Below are positions 23,356-31,710 of a stretch of 35,430 bases of DNA, piece by piece. The stretch is from Eubacteriaceae bacterium (lineage in GTDB: Bacteria > Bacillota > Clostridia > Eubacteriales > Anaerofustaceae), in assembly GCA_009782515.1 (NCBI GenBank), contig WRIY01000026.1:1-35430 (forward strand), written 5' to 3'. Positions within the stretch are counted from its first letter, which is position 1. Each line of letters starts with the position of its first letter. Under the pieces are notes generated by a model, which searched no databases, had not been told where the DNA came from, and worked only from the letters and a program-made list of their open reading frames with translations. The translations under genes and the position numbers were made by a program.

Positions 23356-23773
23356 AAATCTGCCCGCCTAAGGCAGCTAAGGGTAGGGCGGTGGTTGAGC
23401 CGCGAAGCTGGGTGGGCTGCTTGGGCGGGGGCAGGTAGACGCGACAGCAGTCGGGTGGCCTCCGGAAGGTTTTCGGTTAATGGCGGGTGACCCCTCGGGC
23501 TGAGGCACTCAGCGGTCAAGGGCGCGCTTTCGCGCTAGTATTTGGCTAGACACAAAATAGCGCCAGCGCCAACGAGGCAATCCACGAGATGCTTGAGGCG
23601 TATAGGAAACAGGCGAGGCTTTTGTGCTGTTTTGCGCGCCTAAAGCATGAAATTTTTGGATGGGCTTTGGCAGGAGTTTGACAGGGTGAAAACCGACCCT
23701 GCCACCCTTGGCCGTTTTGGCATCGTTTGCTAAAGTGCAGCAGGCTAAAACTAAATAAGAGGCTTATATAATC
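23356..23773. other. GC-rich, strongly structured insert; possible noncoding RNA or mobile-element remnant
   Basis: No convincing ORF. The first ~190 bases are far richer in G+C than the neighbours. Visible pairings on the plus strand: CTGCCCGCC-t-AAGGCAGC with GCTGCTT-GGGCGG-gg-GCAG, enclosing GCGG/CCGC; TGACC ... GGTCA outside GCTGAG-gca-CTCAGC; GCGCG-cttt-CGCGC; later CAGGGT ... ACCCTG (23682-23701). A short frame (ANEAIHEMLEAYRKQARLL) near 23570-23680 looks protein-like but ends quickly. The corresponding place in the duplicated segment (after copy 3) has no such block, so it is an insertion here or a deletion there. Not matched to any RNA family I know. Confidence 0.4.
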
Positions 23774-23818
23774 AAGCCAGGAGAGCAGCGATGCTGGCAA
23801 TCGCTGCTCTCCTGGCTT
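23774..23818. terminator. Perfect 19-bp hairpin between convergent genes
   Basis: AAGCCAGGAGAGCAGCGAT (23774-23792) pairs exactly with 23800-23818 around GCTGGCA. It lies between a plus-strand gene and the 3' end of the SleC-like gene, so it may act on transcripts from both sides, although neither side has a long T-run. Copy A lies at 21735-21779. Confidence 0.55.
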
Positions 23819-23873
23819 CTAGCCTATGTAAATATCGCTCATTTCGGGCTGTTGCTTTAGCTGTCAGTATTTT

Positions 23874-25781
23874 CTATCTGAACAGCCGCTCCTGGGTTAA
23901 TGGCCCAATGACTCCGTCAGCAGAGAGCCCCTGATCCCTTTGAAACTGCCTGACAGCAGCTTCGGTTCTTGGCCCGAAAATTCCGTCAGGAACAACATTT
24001 GCATGGCCGTTCGCAAACAAAGCTGCCTGCAGAAGGTATGTAATATTGCCTGATGCTCCAGGGCGGACATTAACTGTAGCTGCCCTCGTTGCTGCATCGA
24101 ATGTACCTGTGAGCGCAAGGTTTCTGCCAAATTGGGTGTTAAGCTCGCTCTGAAGCCCTCTGATAAGAGCAGCTTTGGTTGCCGGCCCAAATATGCCGTC
24201 TACTGCCAAACCTGCATCGTATCGAAGGTTTAGCGTAGTCTGTATCTGCCTTACAACCGGATCTCCGGGATTTGGTATAGAAGGCCCCTGGCCATTCCCA
24301 TTGTTGGCCAGATAAACTTCATATAGCTTATCCCATGTAGCCGGGCCTACCCTTCCGTCTTCTGAAAGCCCAAATCTATGCTGGAACGCTACTACAGCAT
24401 TTCTGGTAGCCGATCCAAATGCCCCGTCTACATGCACATGGGGCAAGTCAGAATAATAATTGCTTAAGTAATCGAGCATTACTTGAAGCCTTGTTACCAA
24501 GCCGCCGGTATTGCCCATCTGTACTGTGGTATTAGGCGGCAAGGTGCCGGCTACAATAGTGTCTCCTTCGCTTGTCAGCTCTGAGAGGTTAGTTACTGCA
24601 GCATAGTACCTGCTGATTGCATTCCAGGTTGCTCTATCCACTATTCCTGTTTGAGGCAAGTTGGCAACCTGCTGAAATACCCTGACAGCATTGCCTGTGT
24701 CTGTGCCAAACACTCCGTTGGTGTATTGTATGCGCGGAATATTCGGCCAGTTATTGCCGATTCTGTTCAGGTACTTTTGCATAACCTCAACATCCGGGCC
24801 CTGCTTGCCTTGCGACAAAGGAATGCCGGGGAAGGATTCTGTGATAGCCTCGACCGGCGCTGTGTCAATCATTAAGTCGTAAGGATAGTAATACCTAAGG
24901 ATATGTATTGCCTGATAGCCTCTTTCGGCTAATGTAACAGTGCCCCATTGGGACATGCCGGGGCAGCTTACCATTCTGCCATCGCAATATTCAGTAAAGT
25001 AAGGCTCTATGTGTGATGGCCTGCGCAAGTATTGCCCCATGACCCTGTCAGTTACAGCTGCTATGCTTGCAAAAATGTCCCTGCCATCGACAAAGTACTG
25101 GTCTTGTGCAGTAGAATTCGTGATATCAAAGTTATAGCCTCTGCCACGGTACCATTCTGTATAAACTCTGTTAAGGGCAAAGTTCATTATAGCCCTGATA
25201 TTGGCTTCAAGCGAAGCTTCCGGCCAGGTAGAATAAATTTCGCTTGACGCTACATTCTTAACATAAAGCGAAAAAGGGACTCTCACATTTCGTGCAGAAG
25301 CGTTCGTATAGCTGCCCAGATGCACTGTTATGTAATCAGGGATAATGACTCTGTGCATTATTCTTGAAGTTTCAAATGGCCCGTCTGCCCACGATCTTGA
25401 ATCTTCGCGAAGCGCTTGCTGGTGCGGCGGAATTACGATTACTTCACATGGGGAGCCGCCTTCTATTGCAGGGTGCATTTCAACCGGCTGCATAGCAGCC
25501 TGTGTATCAAAGATCTGCACACCGCTTATGATCACCGATGCATACTCCGGATAGCTTACTTCCACCCAGTAGGTGGAGTAAGCTTTTCCAAAGAAGCTGG
25601 GATCATAGGTTAGTGATACATCAGGCGCATCAAGCATAACCTCATCTGTTAATCCAGAACTGTTGGTTACAAGTGAATAGAGCTTGCTTCCGCTTTCGTC
25701 CTTAATCTCTACCTTAGCGCCTCCTATAGGCAGAGCTTCGTTAGCCCTATGGGCCTTGACTGTTAGATATCCTGTACCCAT
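23874..25781 (-). CDS. sleC: SleC-like spore cortex-lytic protein (SpoIID/LytB domain plus peptidoglycan-binding repeats)
   Basis: 635 residues; GGAGTAAAG precedes the ATG. The N-terminal ~90 residues form a Cna-B-like module (MGTGYLTVKAHRANEALPIG). Residues about 150-315 match the SpoIID/LytB lytic transglycosylase domain: candidate catalytic Glu in NVASSEIYSTWPEASLEANI, then FDITNST, QYFVDGRD, and the closing GMSQWGTVTLAERG ... RYYYPYDLMI. Four PG_binding_1 repeats follow (NGVFGTDTGNAV, VDGAFGSATRNAV, VDGIFGPATKAAL, VPDGIFGPRTEAAV). There is no ordinary signal peptide. This architecture is that of SleC, which degrades spore cortex at germination in clostridia. It lies 30 bases after the amidase gene, in one operon. 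The SleC assignment rests on domain order. Confidence 0.75.
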   Translation of the reverse strand: MGTGYLTVKAHRANEALPIGGAKVEIKDESGSKLYSLVTNSSGLTDEVMLDAPDVSLTYDPSFFGKAYSTYWVEVSYPEYASVIISGVQIFDTQAAMQPVEMHPAIEGGSPCEVIVIPPHQQALREDSRSWADGPFETSRIMHRVIIPDYITVHLGSYTNASARNVRVPFSLYVKNVASSEIYSTWPEASLEANIRAIMNFALNRVYTEWYRGRGYNFDITNSTAQDQYFVDGRDIFASIAAVTDRVMGQYLRRPSHIEPYFTEYCDGRMVSCPGMSQWGTVTLAERGYQAIHILRYYYPYDLMIDTAPVEAITESFPGIPLSQGKQGPDVEVMQKYLNRIGNNWPNIPRIQYTNGVFGTDTGNAVRVFQQVANLPQTGIVDRATWNAISRYYAAVTNLSELTSEGDTIVAGTLPPNTTVQMGNTGGLVTRLQVMLDYLSNYYSDLPHVHVDGAFGSATRNAVVAFQHRFGLSEDGRVGPATWDKLYEVYLANNGNGQGPSIPNPGDPVVRQIQTTLNLRYDAGLAVDGIFGPATKAALIRGLQSELNTQFGRNLALTGTFDAATRAATVNVRPGASGNITYLLQAALFANGHANVVPDGIFGPRTEAAVRQFQRDQGLSADGVIGPLTQERLFR

Positions 25782-25811
25782 CTTTACTCCTTTGCTATTT
25801 GGTTGCGTATA

Positions 25812-26756
25812 TTATCGGAACAGCATTTCCTGCGTGTTCGGCCCTACAATCCCGTCCACTGCCAAGCCTTGGCTCCGTTGAAACGCCAACGCAGCAGTTT
25901 CCGTGATCGGCCCAAATAGGCCATCGGGTATTACTGATTTATTGCCCCTCGTATACAGCCCGGACTGAATTATATAGACAAGATTGCTGTAAGGGTTGCC
26001 TCTGCGAACGCTAACCGTAGCGGCTTTCGTAGCCGGGCCAAAAGCGCCGTCGACAGCCAGGCTCGCACCATAGCCTCTATTCAGTTCAAGCTGCAGGCTC
26101 TTAACTATTGCGCTTTTGGTTATAGGCCCAAAATAGCCGTCCTCTGCAATGTTAAGGCCGTACAATTCGTTGATTTTCCATTGTATTTCAAGAATATTCG
26201 GATCTGCTTCATAATATCCTGATCCGAAAACTTCCATGACAGCGTAAGCTATTGCATTTGATATGCTGTAAATATCGTGGCGCATCATATCGTTTGAATT
26301 GTTTAGAAAGCAAACTTCAAGCAGGCTGGCAGGCGCGTACGTTTCACGGATTATTCCAAGATAGTCCCGCCCGCTGGTGTTAAGCATGATTTTTGGCCCC
26401 CGGTTTACATAGCCAAGGCTGGCTACGGCTTTAGTAAGGGCTGTGGCAAATACTTTTCCTTTGCCTCCATTTTTGGTATGGAAAGCCTCTGTGCCTGTGC
26501 CGGGAGTTCCTGCATTGCTGTTGTGGTGAATTTCCAGTACGCCATCAACATTTGATCTATTGGCTAATGCAATATCAGCTGTTAAGCTTCTATTCACATC
26601 CTCTGTTCGGTTGTTTATGACTTCAACGCCGTGGCTGCGCAATATAGCCGTTACTGTATTGCTAATTGCTAGGTTCTTTGTTTTTTCGTATACTCCAAAT
26701 GCGACTGCGCCGGGGTCGGCTCCGCCGTGCCCGGCAAATACTGCGATCTTTGGCAT
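25812..26756 (-). CDS. N-acetylmuramoyl-L-alanine amidase (Amidase_3) with peptidoglycan-binding repeats
   Basis: 314 residues; AAGGAG lies seven bases before the ATG. Residues 1-178 form the zinc amidase domain: His9 (GHGGADPG), the Glu of YEKTKN, IHHNSNAG, and the catalytic Glu in LLEVCFLNN. Repeats rich in DGYFGPITK, VDGAFGPATK and PDGLFGPIT follow, as in cell-wall hydrolases. There is no signal peptide, as for some sporulation amidases that act inside the mother cell (CwlC type). It is first in a two-gene unit with the SleC-like gene, pointing to cortex or mother-cell wall turnover. A phage endolysin is the alternative, but no other phage gene is near. Confidence 0.85.
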   Translation of the reverse strand: MPKIAVFAGHGGADPGAVAFGVYEKTKNLAISNTVTAILRSHGVEVINNRTEDVNRSLTADIALANRSNVDGVLEIHHNSNAGTPGTGTEAFHTKNGGKGKVFATALTKAVASLGYVNRGPKIMLNTSGRDYLGIIRETYAPASLLEVCFLNNSNDMMRHDIYSISNAIAYAVMEVFGSGYYEADPNILEIQWKINELYGLNIAEDGYFGPITKSAIVKSLQLELNRGYGASLAVDGAFGPATKAATVSVRRGNPYSNLVYIIQSGLYTRGNKSVIPDGLFGPITETAALAFQRSQGLAVDGIVGPNTQEMLFR

Positions 26757-26989
26757 GATGATCTCCTTAGTTGTAATTGATAATTCATAGTATTCAATTA
26801 GCTGGATTTCGACACTTATAACTTGCTTTGATTTTGAAGGCGCTAAGCCGGCCTGAAAGCAGGCTTGCGCGCTCTGCGGGTACCACGCCGGTGGGTGAAA
26901 GTGCTTTTAGTGCATGCAATGTCTCAGTATTGCAGCCATATATGCTCTATAATCATTAGGTAGGCATTTAGTGAAAATAGGAGGAATTT

Positions 26990-28225
26990 ATGGCACGGGA
27001 AAAAAAATATTTAGCCATTGCGATAGCAGCTATGCTGGCATTGTGCTCTTGCACAGCAAGCAATAGCAACAAGCAGAATAATGGCGACACCGGCAACAAA
27101 GATGGCAGCGGCAATAACGAAGACAAGCCATACGCAGCTCTCAGCGATATCAGGCAATCATGTGCCTGGGCAGTATCAAATAGCGATTTTAGCGCTCTGG
27201 CAGCTGTTGAATATGCCAACGGCACTGATTTCGAAAAACTGTCTATAGCTGTTTGCACAAGCGGCATAGCCAGGATAGAGTATGCAGGGGAAAAGGAAGC
27301 GATAGGCGAAAACAGCCTGTATTACTCTACCTATGAAGGAGTCACAGGCCCAAGCTGGAATGTCGCCTCCAAAGAGGGTGTAGAGCAATCTTTCAGCTTC
27401 TTTCTGCTTGATGGAGCTATAGAAGAAAGCGTGTTTGGCATTGAGAGCGGGCATTCACTCGAAAGGGAAAGGGATGACTATAGCTCACATGGGCACTTGC
27501 CGGCAAGTGATGAAGACATTCAAGTAGCCATACAGCTTAAAGGCGGCAGGCAGGTAAAGCACTCTGAGCTGCTGGGCACCCTGTCTGATGGCGGGCGCAT
27601 CTCAGTGTTTCAGTATGAAAACACTGATTATGCGATGATAGTGCTTGCGTATATAAACGGCGAAAAGGTGGTTTATAAAGACTTCTACTCGAATGTTTTC
27701 AACGGAACTGCTTTTTGGAGGGCAGACGCTGAAAGCGAAGACATTTGCATGTTTGACATTGTTGCGGCTGTGAATACCGATGAAGGCCTAATGATTGCAT
27801 TGCAGTGGTCAGGGCCTGAGGGCGCTATGCGATACATCCTTGTTGAAAACAATGGCAAGTTTGCTGAGTTTATGGATGACTATTGGAGCCATGATGTTTG
27901 GGAAGACAAGTTTAACCGCTATGACGGAGAGATTTTAGACAGCGCTGTATGGCCTGATTTGGACGCAAATGCTCTGCTAGGCACTTGGGCGGGCGAATGG
28001 GAAGGCTTAAATGATGACATGCTTAAGATGTCTTTTACCTTCAACGCAGACGGCACCGGAGCAGAGTATATATTCCAGGAAAGCAGCCCCTTTACTTACC
28101 GGCTTGAAGGCAACATGTTTTTATACGGCAGGGAAGGGGATCCTAACGTTGACTTTTTAAACGCCAAGATCGATGGCGACAAATTAATTATTCAATACTA
28201 CCCTGTGCTGATTAAGCAGCCTTAG
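26990..28225 (+). CDS. Lipoprotein of unknown function
   Basis: 411 residues; AGGAGG lies six bases before the ATG. The N-terminus has a lysine-rich start, hydrophobic stretch and LCSC, acceptable as a lipobox with Cys22 as the likely lipidated residue, followed by an Asn/Gly/Asp-rich linker typical of surface lipoproteins. The middle is an unrecognised beta-rich domain. The last ~90 residues (LLGTWAGEWEG ... MSFTFNADGTGAEYIF) look like a small lipocalin-type barrel seen at the end of many Bacillota lipoproteins. TATAAT at 26948-26953 is a plausible -10. It stands alone and ends at a long hairpin shared with the convergent gene. Confidence 0.75.
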   Translation: MAREKKYLAIAIAAMLALCSCTASNSNKQNNGDTGNKDGSGNNEDKPYAALSDIRQSCAWAVSNSDFSALAAVEYANGTDFEKLSIAVCTSGIARIEYAGEKEAIGENSLYYSTYEGVTGPSWNVASKEGVEQSFSFFLLDGAIEESVFGIESGHSLERERDDYSSHGHLPASDEDIQVAIQLKGGRQVKHSELLGTLSDGGRISVFQYENTDYAMIVLAYINGEKVVYKDFYSNVFNGTAFWRADAESEDICMFDIVAAVNTDEGLMIALQWSGPEGAMRYILVENNGKFAEFMDDYWSHDVWEDKFNRYDGEILDSAVWPDLDANALLGTWAGEWEGLNDDMLKMSFTFNADGTGAEYIFQESSPFTYRLEGNMFLYGREGDPNVDFLNAKIDGDKLIIQYYPVLIKQP

Positions 28226-28247
28226 GAGTGCAATTGGCATAAAGTGC

Positions 28248-28302
28248 GAAAACAACCGCCTTGAAAAGATGATGGCGACAAAAGGAGGTGGCGGTTGTTT
28301 TC
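28248..28302. terminator. Long-loop hairpin between convergent genes
   Basis: GAAAACAACCGCC (28248-28260) and GGCGGTTGTTTTC (28290-28302) are exact reverse complements. The stem ends in a T-run on either strand, so it can serve as a bidirectional terminator. The 29-base loop is purine-rich and contains AGGAGG. Confidence 0.7.
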
Positions 28303-28376
28303 TTCGTTTGAAACGATTGCACATATAGTATAAGAAAACGCAGCAACATTTTCAATTACGGCTATTTGGAAAACCT

Positions 28377-28396
28377 GGCAATCAATTGCCTGTTTT
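28377..28396. terminator. Small hairpin at the end of the minus-strand gene
   Basis: GGCAAT-ca-ATTGCC followed by TGTTTTATT on the plus strand and AGGTTTTCC on the minus strand. Short stem; a weak secondary terminator. Confidence 0.35.
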
Positions 28397-28397
28397 A

Positions 28398-29123
28398 TTA
28401 CAGTTCACGAATTTCAATGTATTTATCCCATCCGGAATCCTGCAGGTACTCTATAGTGTCAATAATCTCGGCAGCATGGCCCGGCTGCATTATAAAGACG
28501 AAATCCCTGACTGAATAGCGTTTGGACTTTACGCTCATGACGTAGCAGTCCTGATCTATGTAATCCTTTACTTGAAATATGCGGTTTAGATACGCTTCTT
28601 CAGGGGATCGGTCTCTATGGCAATAAACAATAACAGTGCTGCCTTCATGGAAGTAATCTGCAGCTTCAAAGTATTCTGCATATTTATTTCCGGCTTTTGA
28701 AGTAGCATTTATGCTCTCAGGCAGGAATCCGTTGTCCGGATCGAGAAATACTATATCCGAGCCTTTCAGGTGCATTAGGGCATTAGCATGCCAGTCAGCG
28801 CGAAAATCTTCCCTGTCTGCGCTGCTTGTTATATCAAAAGGCCTGCTGTAATGCTTTGTGCTGTAAAGCAGATCGCTATTGATTATCGCATTAACAGAGC
28901 GATCATTTCTTATGCGCACAATCTCATATAGCGATGCAAAGAGTGCGTTGTCATTTGTATCGCATCCATTGCTCAGATACTTTATGTGCCTGCCATCTTT
29001 TTTATCATCGTCATCAGGCGTTAGGTACCAGTTTATGCCTATCTTGTAACCGACATCTTCCATTGATCGCAATAGGCCCAGCTTAACATAGTCCCCAATA
29101 TCACCGACGTATTGGTTTTTCAT
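28398..29123 (-). CDS. Conserved protein of unknown function (KNQYxGDxxDYxKxGLLR family)
   Basis: 241 residues; AAAGG precedes the ATG. The start MKNQYVGDIGDYVKLGLLRS and the motifs NWYLTPDDDDKKDGRH and VFLDPDNG are hallmarks of a widely scattered bacterial family without assigned function. The central Asp-Pro-Asp and a late VIVYCHRD strand suggest a Rossmann- or nuclease-like fold, but no catalytic signature can be named with confidence. Acidic and soluble, no signal peptide. It stands alone, convergent with the lipoprotein gene. Some relatives sit in accessory or defence-rich regions (from memory), so an immune or nucleic-acid role is possible but unproven. Confidence 0.7.
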   Translation of the reverse strand: MKNQYVGDIGDYVKLGLLRSMEDVGYKIGINWYLTPDDDDKKDGRHIKYLSNGCDTNDNALFASLYEIVRIRNDRSVNAIINSDLLYSTKHYSRPFDITSSADREDFRADWHANALMHLKGSDIVFLDPDNGFLPESINATSKAGNKYAEYFEAADYFHEGSTVIVYCHRDRSPEEAYLNRIFQVKDYIDQDCYVMSVKSKRYSVRDFVFIMQPGHAAEIIDTIEYLQDSGWDKYIEIREL

Positions 29124-29300
29124 TTAATACATGCCTTTTTTCTTGTAATCATACCACATGAAAGCATGCTCATGGGATACAGAGTTGTGCATTGTGCTGG
29201 CAAATAATTGCTGGCATCAAATTAACAATGCTTATTGCAAATCATATGGCGAAAACAAAGATAGAATAGCGATGAGCAGGCAATTAATCTATAATAAGAC

Positions 29301-30326
29301 ATGCATAACCGCAATAAATGGACGATGGTAGCAATATATTCAATAGCGCACTTTCTTGTTGATTTGGCATGCGCATACTTAATGTTTCGCTTTTTTATTG
29401 GCACGCCAAATGCCGGCATGCTGACATTTGCTTATAATTACTGCGCATTTGCCCTTCAGATGCCATTGGGGGCTTTTGCAGACAAGCTCAACCGGAATTG
29501 GATGGTGGCTGCTGTCGGCATTATTATCGTAGGAGCTTCATGCTTTCTGGCTGCTATGCCGTTTGCTGCCGTTATTCTCGCTGGCATCGGCAATGCCTGT
29601 TTTCATGTAGGCGGAGGCATTGATGTGCTTAATGTCAGCAAGGATCAAATGAAGGCGCTGGGTGTGTTTGTCTCTCCTGGCGCATTTGGCATTTATCTTG
29701 GCACCATGCTGGGTAAAACAGCCACTATAGCGCCGGCCTTACTGCCGCTTATTCTCTTCTTGCCGGTTATTGCGCTTATACTGCTGCAAAAGGCCCAAAG
29801 CGGCTTAACGCAAAACGCGGCCTTTTCCCTACAGCCAGTTCGCAACAGGAATTCAATAGTGCCACTGGCCTGCCTGTTTGCTGTCGTCTGCCTTCGTTCC
29901 TACATAGGGCTGGCAGTATCTTTTCCGTGGAAGGCAGAAGCCAAATTTGGCGCATTGCTCATTTGCGCTGTTGTGGCTGGCAAGGCTGCAGGGGGCTTTG
30001 CTGCTGATAAGGCAGGGGCTGCCAAAGTCTCGATGGCTTCGCTTGCCATAGCGTCAGTGCTGTTTTTAGCGCCTCAAGTGCCGACTGCAGGCATTATATC
30101 GATGCTCGCTTTCAACATGACAATGCCTATCACGCTATGGTCTGCGGCAAAAATCATGCCGGGCGCCAAAGGGTTCGCGTTTGGGACGCTCTCATTTGGA
30201 TTGTTTATTGGATTTTTGCCTGTCTATTTCTTTGGGGGGCAAGGCTATCCCCCTATATTCTTTACTGCGTTTGGCGGCCTTTCCCTTGCATTGCTTATAT
30301 ATGGCTTGAAGGGATCGAAGATATGA
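29301..30326 (+). CDS. MFS-like transporter
   Basis: 341 residues with about ten hydrophobic segments, shorter than the usual 12-helix major facilitator (~400). The loop QMPLGAFADKLNRNWM, after the second or third helix, fits the MFS A-motif region. A TATAAT box (29290-29295) ends six bases before the ATG and there is no ribosome site, so the mRNA is probably leaderless. Its stop overlaps the next start as ATGA; three genes seem to form one operon. Substrate unknown. Confidence 0.75.
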   Translation: MHNRNKWTMVAIYSIAHFLVDLACAYLMFRFFIGTPNAGMLTFAYNYCAFALQMPLGAFADKLNRNWMVAAVGIIIVGASCFLAAMPFAAVILAGIGNACFHVGGGIDVLNVSKDQMKALGVFVSPGAFGIYLGTMLGKTATIAPALLPLILFLPVIALILLQKAQSGLTQNAAFSLQPVRNRNSIVPLACLFAVVCLRSYIGLAVSFPWKAEAKFGALLICAVVAGKAAGGFAADKAGAAKVSMASLAIASVLFLAPQVPTAGIISMLAFNMTMPITLWSAAKIMPGAKGFAFGTLSFGLFIGFLPVYFFGGQGYPPIFFTAFGGLSLALLIYGLKGSKI

Positions 30327-30676
30327 GCACTGCCATACTGCCATCGCTTTTTATATCGCTTGCATTGACGATAATTTTAGAAACAGTTTTCCTTTTGATA
30401 ATTGGCGTGCGTGAAAAAGGCGCCTTAATGCTTGCAGCATTGGCAAATATTGTTACAAACCCTGCTGTTGTGCTGCTATACTGGATCGGGGAGCTTTATT
30501 TAAGCTTTCCGCTATCGCTGTATAAAGCGCTGCTCGAAGCTTGCGCTATTGCCACTGAAGGCTATATATACAGCACATACACTAAGCTGCGCCGGCCATA
30601 CTTGCTCTCATTAGGGGCAAATATGTTTTCCTTTTGGTGCGGCGAAGCTATACAGATATTTTGGAGGGCACTATAA
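30323..30676 (+). CDS. Small polytopic membrane protein
   Basis: 117 residues from the ATG inside the ATGA overlap with the transporter gene; the longer frame opening at 30137 lies within that gene. Three to four hydrophobic segments (PSLFISLALTIILETVFLLI; LMLAALANIVTNPAVVLLYW; a Glu/Ala-rich helix; LLSLGANMFSFWCG). The NPAVVL step inside helix 2 and buried Glu residues are notable. No family named. Translation is probably coupled to the genes on both sides, so it may work with the transporter. Confidence 0.7.
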   Translation: MSTAILPSLFISLALTIILETVFLLIIGVREKGALMLAALANIVTNPAVVLLYWIGELYLSFPLSLYKALLEACAIATEGYIYSTYTKLRRPYLLSLGANMFSFWCGEAIQIFWRAL

Positions 30677-31458
30677 TGCGTAAGATATTCAGATACTTAG
30701 CAGCGATTGCAGCAGCACTGGCTTTGATGCCGTTTATTGCTGTTATAGCCGATGTGATTTATGAGCCGGAAGATGCGTTTTACCGTGCTCACTCAGCCGA
30801 ATGCGTTTATACCGGCAGGAGCTTTAGCGCAAATGGCGCTGCCATCGCTATGAAAGCGCCTAACTCATCAACTAAGGCAGGTGAGCTTAAGAACGGAGAT
30901 GAGGTTTATATTACCTATACATGCCTATATAAGGGCAGCTACTGGGGATTTACTGAATCACTGCCTGCATGGATCAATATGGCCGATCTGCTGCAAGTGT
31001 ATGACTATATATCCTTTGAGCAGGATCACCAGAGCGAATTCTATTCGTATAGCGGAAGCTATGATGAGATAGAAAAAGCCGGCTCTGCGCTGCTGTGGCC
31101 ATGGCCGGGAGCAGACAAGCACTATAGCGTGCTCAGGGATATTGGCAGCGAGAAAGATTTTATCGGCACAGCATACAAAGATGAAAATAGCCGTGAATGG
31201 GGATTTGTTTCCTACTTATATGGCAGGCATAATGCATGGATATGCATGAGCGATCCTATGAATGAAGCGCTGCCGGCCTTCTTGCCTTCGCCCGCGCCTG
31301 TAAAGTGGATTGCCGATGCAGGCTATAAAGACATAGCCGAGTCGCGAAGCCCTATAACGGGAGGCAACATTAATATAGCAATGATAGCCGGGTGCGTAGG
31401 CGCTGTTGTTGCCAGCGCTGCCGTTATTATCAAAAAGTTTTTTAAGCCCGCCAGGTAG
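30676..31458 (+). CDS. Membrane-anchored extracellular protein, possibly SH3-like
   Basis: 260 residues from the ATG after GGAGGGCACTATA, overlapping the preceding stop by one base. An N-terminal hydrophobic segment (about 5-25) acts as signal or anchor. The middle includes a compact domain with the rhythm of a bacterial SH3-like module (AGELKNGDEVYITYTCLYKG, then WGFTESLPAWINMADL). A second Trp-rich repeat follows (REWGFVSYLYGRHNAWICMS). The C-terminus has a hydrophobic helix (IAMIAGCVGAVVASAAVII) and a basic tail, so the protein is exposed outside and held at the membrane. Last gene of the transporter operon. Confidence 0.65.
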   Translation: MRKIFRYLAAIAAALALMPFIAVIADVIYEPEDAFYRAHSAECVYTGRSFSANGAAIAMKAPNSSTKAGELKNGDEVYITYTCLYKGSYWGFTESLPAWINMADLLQVYDYISFEQDHQSEFYSYSGSYDEIEKAGSALLWPWPGADKHYSVLRDIGSEKDFIGTAYKDENSREWGFVSYLYGRHNAWICMSDPMNEALPAFLPSPAPVKWIADAGYKDIAESRSPITGGNINIAMIAGCVGAVVASAAVIIKKFFKPAR

Positions 31459-31545
31459 CTTGGCCTTGCCTTGAGGCGGCAAGGATAATCGCTCAATAGC
31501 CGAATATTCGGGCATAAATCTTGCCTTTGCTGAAACAAAAATCCG

Positions 31546-31585
31546 GCGCTATGTTTATAAATTATGCTGCGTATAAACATAGCGC
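31546..31585. terminator. Perfect 14-bp hairpin between convergent genes
   Basis: GCGCTATGTTTATA (31546-31559) pairs exactly with TATAAACATAGCGC (31572-31585) around a 12-base loop. On the minus strand CGGATTTTTG follows, so it best fits the end of the tetR-type transcript. A weaker fold (CCTTGCC/GGCAAGG, 31464-31484) lies just after the plus-strand gene. Confidence 0.6.
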
Positions 31586-31710
31586 TATTTGTGTGCATTG
31601 CCTTTTGGTTTCGAGTTGCATACAGCCTGTTTAGCCAGGCTATTATGCTGTTATGGCTGTTTGCTTTCCCAGGGCTTGCCAACAGGCTTAGGGAATATAT
31701 CCTGATCCGG

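Noticed and set aside
23356-23540. RNase P, SRP or tmRNA gene
   Set aside because: Short resemblances (CCGGAAGG, GGCTGCTTGGGC) were checked from memory, but the universally conserved elements of these RNAs are missing or in the wrong order.
23874-26756. Prophage lysis module
   Set aside because: The amidase alone could be phage-like, but no holin, tail or capsid gene is near and the partner has SleC architecture.
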